The notes under the pieces: model-generated
Told to the model about the DNA's origin: nothing
Databases searched by the model: none
Seen by the model: only the letters and a program-made list of their open reading frames with translations
Part shown: positions 58,468 through 64,000 of the stretch, one piece after another
How positions within the stretch are numbered: position 1 is the first letter of the stretch
Layout: every line of letters begins with the position of its first letter
Assembly (NCBI RefSeq): GCF_000160575.1
Contig: NZ_GG697130.1
Coordinates: 42,889 to 106,888 of the forward strand
DNA: 64,000 bases
From: Weissella paramesenteroides ATCC 33313
GTDB taxonomy: Bacteria > Bacillota > Bacilli > Lactobacillales > Lactobacillaceae
Direction of reading: 5' to 3'
Position numbers and translations under genes: made by a program

Positions 58468-58546
58468 AATCAAATCTCCTCTTCGACAATCATTACACCA
58501 CTCGGCCAGCGGATTATCGGGTTTTATTTTGTGCTAATAAGCACTG
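58468..58546 (-). promoter_or_regulatory. rplS leader, possible L19 autoregulatory element
   Basis: About 79 bases between the predicted transcription start and the ATG, with a GTGCTTATTAGCAC hairpin (58531-58544) and a small CCGC/GTGG stem. Firmicute rplS genes often carry an L19 leader; identity is not verified. Confidence 0.4.
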
Positions 58547-58552
58547 AATAAA

Positions 58553-58581
58553 ATAGTAACATATTTTTAGTCACTTAACAA
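58553..58581 (-). promoter_or_regulatory. Internal promoter of rplS
   Basis: TTGTTA (58576-58581), 17 bases, TACTAT (58553-58558) on the minus strand, between trmD and rplS. Confidence 0.5.
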
Positions 58582-58587
58582 GTGCTA

Positions 58588-59325
58588 CTAATCATTTTGC
58601 TCTTCCTGCTTGATTTCTTTTAACAGTTTTTGATCCTCAGTTGTTAACACATAATCCGCTAATAAATCTGGTCGTCGTTGATATGTTCTACGTAGGGCCT
58701 CTTTATGCTTCCACTTAGCAATATTTGCATGATGACCAGACAAAAGAACATCTGGCACCTTTAACCCCCTAAAATCAGCCGGACGTGTATACTGTGGATA
58801 TTCAAGTAGTCCAGTTGAAAATGATTCATCAACTGCAGAACGCTCATCCCCTAGTGCTTCATCTAGTAATCGTACTGTCGCATCAATAACAGTCATCGCA
58901 CCTAATTCACCACCAGTTAGAACAAAATCTCCCAGGGAAATTTCATCATCAACTAAAGTTCGTATGCGTTCATCATATCCTTCATAATGCCCGGCAATAA
59001 TCGTTAAATGCTCTTCTTTGGCTAATTCTTCAGCAATGCTTTGGTTGAACGTCTTACCCGCAGGATCCATCAAAATCACTCGACCACGATTACCTGCTTC
59101 TTTTTCCACTGCATCCATTGCATCAAATAATGGTTGCGGCATTAACAGCATTCCTTGCCCACCACCATAGATTTCATCATCAACTTTATGATGTTTATTA
59201 TCTGTATAATTTCTGAAATCGGTCACATTAAAGTCAACCAAACCACGTTCGACTGTTTTACCAATAATAGATTCTCGCATTGGCGCAAACATGTTTGGAA
59301 AAAGGCTTAATACATCAATTCGCAT
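58588..59325 (-). CDS. trmD: tRNA (guanine-N1)-methyltransferase TrmD
   Basis: 245 residues. The trefoil-knot SAM site ([13 protein letters not shown], then [15 protein letters not shown]) and the conserved start RIDVLSLFP are diagnostic. It methylates G37 of tRNAs to prevent frameshifting. GAGGAA precedes the ATG and it follows rimM after 2 bases. Confidence 0.97.
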   Translation of the reverse strand: MRIDVLSLFPNMFAPMRESIIGKTVERGLVDFNVTDFRNYTDNKHHKVDDEIYGGGQGMLLMPQPLFDAMDAVEKEAGNRGRVILMDPAGKTFNQSIAEELAKEEHLTIIAGHYEGYDERIRTLVDDEISLGDFVLTGGELGAMTVIDATVRLLDEALGDERSAVDESFSTGLLEYPQYTRPADFRGLKVPDVLLSGHHANIAKWKHKEALRRTYQRRPDLLADYVLTTEDQKLLKEIKQEEQND

Positions 59326-59327
59326 GT

Positions 59328-59834
59328 TTAAATTTCCTCTAACAAATTTACTTTGGCAGTGCCAGTATCTAAATCAATTGCCGTCACAACATCTTCAATG
59401 AATGGCAGCAATAGATCTTCTTTACCCTTTGCATGCACAACCCAAACATCATTTGCGGGCATTGGCATAATTTCACTAACCTTACCAATTATTTCATTAG
59501 TTGCATTATCAATAACATCGAGACCGATAATTTCATGATAATAAAATTCATCATCAGGCAATGCCTGTTGTAACTCATCAGCAACAAAGACTTCGCAGTC
59601 CTTGTATTGCTCAACATCATTAATATTCCCCATACCGACAAAACTAACTAACATAAATTGTTTGTGCTGACGCGAGGTAGCAATTTGAACTGTTAAATTA
59701 CCTTCTGGTGTTTGAATAATCAAGTTTTTGTTCTTTTTAAAACGTTCTGCAGGAAAATCTGTTGTTGGTACAATACGCACTTCACCACGAATACCATGTG
59801 TATTGACAATTTTACCGACTTTATAAAGTGCCAT
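59328..59834 (-). CDS. rimM: Ribosome maturation factor RimM
   Basis: 168 residues from the ATG at 59834 (AAGGAAG upstream; a longer frame is unsupported). The start [18 protein letters not shown] and the PRC-barrel end with [10 protein letters not shown] match RimM. It binds S19 during 30S assembly. It forms an operon with trmD. Confidence 0.95.
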   Translation of the reverse strand: MALYKVGKIVNTHGIRGEVRIVPTTDFPAERFKKNKNLIIQTPEGNLTVQIATSRQHKQFMLVSFVGMGNINDVEQYKDCEVFVADELQQALPDDEFYYHEIIGLDVIDNATNEIIGKVSEIMPMPANDVWVVHAKGKEDLLLPFIEDVVTAIDLDTGTAKVNLLEEI

Positions 59835-59960
59835 GTTTTCTTCCTTTTCAATAGTTCTATTAATTGTAGTATACCAGTAAAATAAAGCTAACTGAATAGG
59901 CAATATCTGGAATTATCTGATAAACTTTAACTAATAATTGCAGTACAAGGAGACCAATCA

Positions 59961-60629
59961 ATGAGTATTAATCTTTATATTGTCAGACATGGTGAAACGT
60001 ATATTAATAAGTACAAACGTATACAAGGATGGACTAATGCCCCACTAACAAAAAAAGGAATTCAGGATGGCAAATCTGCTGGTAAACGCCTACAAAATAT
60101 CAAATTCAATAACGCCTATTCTTCTGATTTAGAGCGTGCCACGACTACTGCCGAGATTGTGTTAAATCAAAATAAACACACTGATTCAGAATTATTGCAA
60201 CCATTGCCTGAACTCAGAGAACAATTTTTTGGCTATTTTGATGGCATCCCTAACTCCATCGCCGCTCAAGCAATTGCCAAAAAACGCTCACTACCCGAAA
60301 ACTCTACTTTTGCTAATTTAACCAGTGAATTGGGTCCTTTTGAAATCATCAATGCCATTCATGAAGCTGATCCAACTGGGGATGCTGAGACAGCAGACCT
60401 TTTTTGGCAGCGGCTAATGACCGGTTTTAGGAAAATTAGTAAAGAAAATAATGATAATGATAATGTGCTTTTAGTCTCACATGGTAGATTACTTAGTACA
60501 TTAGGTCAGCATTTTGCTCAACTTGATGGTGATCAAGCAGAACCTGACAATGGTGCAGTAAGTATTTGGCATCTTGATGATGATCAACTAGAGCTGCATG
60601 TTTTTAATGACTTAAAAACAATTTGGTAA
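59961..60629 (+). CDS. Histidine phosphatase (phosphoglycerate mutase-like)
   Basis: 222 residues. The RHGE motif (IVRHGETYINK) and the second histidine in VSHGRLL identify the superfamily. Broad phosphatase or GpmB-like; substrate unknown. It lies on the plus strand, splitting rpsP from rimM, which in many Firmicutes are one operon. AAGGAG precedes the ATG. Confidence 0.88.
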   Translation: MSINLYIVRHGETYINKYKRIQGWTNAPLTKKGIQDGKSAGKRLQNIKFNNAYSSDLERATTTAEIVLNQNKHTDSELLQPLPELREQFFGYFDGIPNSIAAQAIAKKRSLPENSTFANLTSELGPFEIINAIHEADPTGDAETADLFWQRLMTGFRKISKENNDNDNVLLVSHGRLLSTLGQHFAQLDGDQAEPDNGAVSIWHLDDDQLELHVFNDLKTIW

Positions 60630-60647
60630 TGCGTCGTAGCATCTCAC

Positions 60648-60682
60648 AAAAAAAGGAATCCACTTAATGGATTCCTTTTTTC
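60648..60682. terminator. Bidirectional terminator between the phosphatase gene and rpsP
   Basis: A perfect 15-bp stem (AAAAAAAGGAATCCA region) with T runs on both strands; it ends convergent transcription. Confidence 0.85.
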
Positions 60683-60775
60683 TATATTACTTTAAATATT
60701 CTAGGCAATGAATAATTGCTTGGGTAACCAAAAGTGACCAAAACTCCTATGAATGCCTATATATCAATCCTCAAA

Positions 60776-61048
60776 TTACTTTGAGTACTTAGCATTATGG
60801 TACTTTTCCATAATACCAGCGTTTGACAACAAGTTTTTAACAGTGTCTGATGGTTGTGCACCATTGTTCAACCATGACAAAACTAGTTCTTCGTCCAATT
60901 TAACTTCTGATGGTTGTACAAGTGGGTTGTAAGTTCCCACAGTTTCAATAAAACGACCATCACGTGGTGAACGTGAGTCAGCAACAACGATACGGTATAC
61001 AGGGTGCTTCTTTGAACCCATGCGCTTCAAGCGAATTTTAACTGCCAT
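60776..61048 (-). CDS. rpsP: Ribosomal protein S16
   Basis: 90 residues beginning [20 protein letters not shown], the standard S16 start. A 30S assembly protein. GGAGG lies 13 bases upstream. It lies downstream of ffh on the same strand; a short hairpin at about 61109-61131 between them may attenuate. Confidence 0.97.
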   Translation of the reverse strand: MAVKIRLKRMGSKKHPVYRIVVADSRSPRDGRFIETVGTYNPLVQPSEVKLDEELVLSWLNNGAQPSDTVKNLLSNAGIMEKYHNAKYSK

Positions 61049-61139
61049 ATTTTAATTAATTCCTCCAATTGTTTTCTACATTTACAACTATAACAGACTT
61101 AACAAATGCTGTAAAGTGTTTTCCCTTTACACTTTATAA

Positions 61140-62597
61140 TTAACGACGCTTTTTCTTGTTTTTACGAATTTTACGAGCCATTTGCTTCATAGCGATATTA
61201 GCCATCTTGCCTTTCATACCACCACCAGCTCCTGGGAAGCCAGCACCGTTTCCGCTGCCACCCATTGCATTCATCATTTGTTCCATACCAGCCATGTTAC
61301 CGTTCATCACACCGCTCATCATCTTTTTCATTTGGTTAAATTGCTTAACCATTCGATTAACTTCAACAACCGGGCGACCTGCTCCTGCAGCTAAACGACG
61401 CTTTCGTGATGGATTCAAAACATCCGGATTTTCTCGCTCTTCGGGTGTCATTGACATCACAATAGCGCGAATATGTGCCATATCTTTTGGATCAATTTTT
61501 GCATTCTTTAAAGCTGGATTGTTTGCCATCCCTGGGATCATTTTCATAATGTCTTCAAGCGGACCCATGTTTTGTAACTGATCCATCTGGTCAATGAAGT
61601 CATTGAAATCAAAAGTATTTGATTTCATTTTTTCCATGGTTTCATTCGCTTGCTTTTCATCATAATCTTTTTGGGCTTTTTCAATCAAAGTCAGCAAATC
61701 ACCCATACCAAGAATACGACTAGCCATACGGTCTGGATAGAATATATCCAAATCCGTCATCTTTTCTCCTTGACCGACAAACTTAATTGGTTTTCCAGTC
61801 ACAGCACGAATTGATAACGCTGCTCCACCACGGGTGTCTCCATCTAACTTCGTCAAAACAACACCAGTAATGTCCAGACGATCATTAAATCCTTCAGCAG
61901 TTTCCACGGCATTTTGACCAGTCATTGCATCAACAACCAGCATAATTTCATCTGGATGTGCAATGTCTTTGACATCCGCCAACTCTTGCATCAGTTCTTC
62001 GTCAATCTGTAAACGACCTGCCGCATCAATGAAGACATAATCTGACTTTAGTTCAGCTGCCTTCTCCATTCCGGCTTTTACAATCTCACGTGGATTAACA
62101 TCAGTCCCCATATCAAATACAGGTACATCAATTTGTTCACCCAAAGTCTTTAATTGTTCGATTGCGGCAGGACGGTAAACGTCGGCCGCAATCATTAATG
62201 GGCGTGCGTTCTGTTCATTTTTTAACTTTAGGGCTAACTTTCCTGCTGTTGTCGTTTTACCAGCACCTTGTAACCCAACCATCATAATAACTGTTGGTAT
62301 TTTGGGTGATTTATTAAGTGCTACAGCTGACTCACCCATCATTGCCGTCAATTCATCGTTAACAATCGAGACAATTTGTTGCGCTGGGTTAAGTCCTTCT
62401 AAAACCTTTGCACCAGATGCTTTTTCGCGTACATTACGTACAAAGTCCTTAACAACTTTAAAGTTAACATCGGCTTCCAATAAGGCTAACCGAATTTCAC
62501 GCATGGTCTCACGTATGTCTGCGTCTGTAACTTTTCCTTTACGACGTAAGCCACTCAAGGCTTTCTGTAATCGATCTGTTAAACCTTCAAAGGCCAT
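61140..62597 (-). CDS. ffh: Signal recognition particle protein Ffh
   Basis: 485 residues. N domain, then G domain with GLQGAGKTTTAGKLA, DAAGRLQ and TKLDGD, then the methionine-rich M domain with basic tail (RKIRKNKKKRR). It binds 4.5S RNA and signal peptides. AGGAG is supplied by the end of ylxM. Confidence 0.97.
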   Translation of the reverse strand: MAFEGLTDRLQKALSGLRRKGKVTDADIRETMREIRLALLEADVNFKVVKDFVRNVREKASGAKVLEGLNPAQQIVSIVNDELTAMMGESAVALNKSPKIPTVIMMVGLQGAGKTTTAGKLALKLKNEQNARPLMIAADVYRPAAIEQLKTLGEQIDVPVFDMGTDVNPREIVKAGMEKAAELKSDYVFIDAAGRLQIDEELMQELADVKDIAHPDEIMLVVDAMTGQNAVETAEGFNDRLDITGVVLTKLDGDTRGGAALSIRAVTGKPIKFVGQGEKMTDLDIFYPDRMASRILGMGDLLTLIEKAQKDYDEKQANETMEKMKSNTFDFNDFIDQMDQLQNMGPLEDIMKMIPGMANNPALKNAKIDPKDMAHIRAIVMSMTPEERENPDVLNPSRKRRLAAGAGRPVVEVNRMVKQFNQMKKMMSGVMNGNMAGMEQMMNAMGGSGNGAGFPGAGGGMKGKMANIAMKQMARKIRKNKKKRR

Positions 62598-62601
62598 TAC
62601 T

Positions 62602-62943
62602 TTACTCCTCTTCTAATGTCAATAATTTTGATGCTAAACGAACCAATGTCTGATCATCCGGATACTTTCTCTGAATATATGCATTTAAATGATCCGCTGC
62701 TTGTTCTCTATTGTGATAATCATCGTACAAATGTAATTTTTTTTCGTAATTCTCTAGCAGTTGTGTACTTCTTTTAATATTATCATACACAGCTTGTCTA
62801 GAAACTTGATATTCATCAGCAATCTCACCCAAAGAGTAATCGTCAGCATAATATAGTTGTAAATAGTCATTTTGCTTTGTCGTAAGTAATGGTTGATAGA
62901 AATCGAATAACATATTTAAGCGCATGCTTTTTTCTAATTCCAT
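62602..62943 (-). CDS. ylxM: YlxM, SRP-associated DNA-binding-like protein
   Basis: 113 residues with a sigma-like helix-turn-helix ([20 protein letters not shown]). YlxM proteins regulate or assist SRP assembly. The ATG overlaps the ftsY stop and the gene precedes ffh, the classic order ftsY-ylxM-ffh. Confidence 0.93.
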   Translation of the reverse strand: MELEKSMRLNMLFDFYQPLLTTKQNDYLQLYYADDYSLGEIADEYQVSRQAVYDNIKRSTQLLENYEKKLHLYDDYHNREQAADHLNAYIQRKYPDDQTLVRLASKLLTLEEE

Positions 62944-64000
62944 TACTCTGACTCCGTTAACAGACTACCAAACAGGCTCTTTGCAAAATCATTTGCTTCA
63001 AAAGGTTGGATATCTGTGACTTTTTCGCCCAAGCCAACCCACTTAACCGGTAAATGTAACTCGTTTCGAATTGGCAAGATAATACCACCTTTGGCTGTAC
63101 CATCCAACTTTGTCAGTACAATACCTGTTACATCTGTCGAATCTTTAAATAGTTTTGCTTGTTGCACTGCATTTTGACCCGTTGTTGCATCAAGTGTCAA
63201 TAACACTTCTTGTGGTTCATTTGGTAGTTCACGCGTAATAATGCGCTTCATCTTTGATAATTCCTGCATTAAATTAACATTATTTTGCAAACGACCTGCC
63301 GTATCAACAAATAAAATGTCTGCTTGCGTATCGATAGCTGTTTTTACACCATCAAAAACCACCGATGCAGGATCTGCTTTTGAAGAACCTGTTACGACTG
63401 GAATATCATTACGCTCACCCCAAGCAACCAACTGCTCAGTCGCCCCTGCTCTAAAAGTATCGGCTGCAGCTAGAACAACTTTTTTACCAGCATTTTTATA
63501 ATACGCCGATAATTTTCCAATTGTTGTGGTTTTACCAACACCATTTACACCAACCAACAAAATCACAGTTGGACCTTCTGGTGCAAAATGCATGGATGCG
63601 TCTTCATTAACTCCTTGACTACGGTACAAATCAACGAGCTTATCAACAATAACCTTAGAAACATCTTGTTTACTTTTAGCGTTTTGTAGTTTTACTTCAT
63701 CACGCAATTCATCAGTTAATTGCATCGCCGTTTGTGCACCAACGTCTGCCCCAATAAGTGTTTCTTCTAGGTCGTCAAAGAAGTCTTCATCAACTGAACG
63801 GAAGTTTGCCATAAACGCATTCCATCGTTCAGACCAAGTTTTCTTAGTCTTTTTCAAACCAGTATCTAATTTTTCACTAGCATTTTCTGTTTCTGTTTCT
63901 GTTTCTGTTTCTGTTTCTGTTTCTGTTTCTGTTTCTGTTTCTGTTTCTGTTTCTGTTTCTGTTTCTGTTTCTGTTTCTGTTTCTGTTTCTGTTTCTGTTT
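62943..64000 (-). CDS. ftsY: SRP receptor FtsY, 5' end beyond the window
   Basis: At least 352 codons. The NG domain is complete: [33 protein letters not shown] and [10 protein letters not shown]. Upstream of residue TTG 63857 the frame stays open through [10 protein letters not shown] and a run of Thr-Glu dipeptides to the window edge, so the TTG is not the start. FtsY's acidic N-terminal A domain contacts the membrane and translocon; here it is a (TE)n repeat of 19 units or more. Confidence 0.95.
   Translation of the reverse strand, partial: TETETETETETETETETETETETETETETETETETETENASEKLDTGLKKTKKTWSERWNAFMANFRSVDEDFFDDLEETLIGADVGAQTAMQLTDELRDEVKLQNAKSKQDVSKVIVDKLVDLYRSQGVNEDASMHFAPEGPTVILLVGVNGVGKTTTIGKLSAYYKNAGKKVVLAAADTFRAGATEQLVAWGERNDIPVVTGSSKADPASVVFDGVKTAIDTQADILFVDTAGRLQNNVNLMQELSKMKRIITRELPNEPQEVLLTLDATTGQNAVQQAKLFKDSTDVTGIVLTKLDGTAKGGIILPIRNELHLPVKWVGLGEKVTDIQPFEANDFAKSLFGSLLTESE
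63885..64000. repeat. Hexanucleotide microsatellite in ftsY
   Basis: Uninterrupted TTCTGT units (ACAGAA on the coding strand), 19.3 copies in the window and continuing beyond. Each unit encodes Thr-Glu, so length changes keep the frame. Confidence 0.95.

Noticed and set aside
63885..64000. Hexamer array as a CRISPR or phase-variation tract
   Set aside because: It is a pure 6-base microsatellite, so slippage cannot shift the frame and there are no spacers.

Overview
The window is a chromosomal segment of a low-GC Gram-positive lactic acid bacterium, interrupted by one almost complete prophage of about 39.7 kb. The host genes (pepF, coiA, mecA, spx, ftsY-ylxM-ffh, rpsP, rimM-trmD-rplS, glpK, mscL, a deoxynucleoside kinase) and their order are Lactobacillaceae-like. 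The style of the phage lysin and the gene set fit the Leuconostoc/Weissella group best, but I cannot fix genus or species from sequence alone.

Left host region (1-8232, all minus strand): a YtxH-like protein cut by the window edge and a DUF948 protein; oligoendopeptidase F; the competence nuclease CoiA; the ClpCP adaptor MecA and the regulator Spx; an XpaC-TelA pair; and a PsiE-like membrane protein.

Prophage (8233-47952): it is bounded by a 17-bp direct repeat. The right copy lies inside the 3' end of an intact tRNA-Leu(CAG); the left copy abuts what looks like that tRNA's original terminator. From attL the minus strand carries two tandem structured small RNAs, a secreted GH25 lysin, two holin-like proteins, a tail-tip protein with three repeated binding-type modules, Dit, tape measure, tail chaperones, tail tube, connectors, head fibre, major capsid, scaffold, minor head protein, portal and terminase. 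A cargo zone (29.6-36.0 kb) follows: small membrane proteins, CsbD and GlsB-type stress proteins, tRNA-like sequences and a tRNA-Ser, a DUF722 late regulator, a polytopic membrane (GT-C/YfhO-like) protein, free-methionine sulfoxide reductase and PnuC. Next are early genes (DUF1642, RusA, a DnaD-type replication protein split into two ORFs, SSB, HNH nuclease, ERF recombinase, small regulators), then the Rha antirepressor and the Cro/CI switch. Downstream of cI on the plus strand lies a SLATT membrane protein plus TIR-like protein pair, a candidate defence module expressed in the lysogen, and then the integrase.

Right host region (48.0-64.0 kb): an ABM-like protein, a CPBP protease-like membrane protein, a HAD phosphatase, MscL, a deoxynucleoside kinase, a LysM-NlpC/P60 protein, GlpK, a 4-OT tautomerase, a YitT protein, a dicarboxylate/amino-acid symporter, L19-TrmD-RimM, a histidine phosphatase, S16, Ffh, YlxM and FtsY. 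FtsY's N-terminus is encoded by a hexanucleotide repeat that runs off the window.

Most interesting signals: (1) the tandem small RNAs with pair-preserving substitutions at the lysis end; (2) slippery heptamers with downstream hairpins at the ends of both the major capsid and major tail genes, besides the classical tail-chaperone frameshift; (3) the SLATT-TIR pair behind the repressor; (4) the NAD/redox/stress/tRNA cargo. Everything here comes from reading the sequence; no database search was run, and family names are recognitions by eye.
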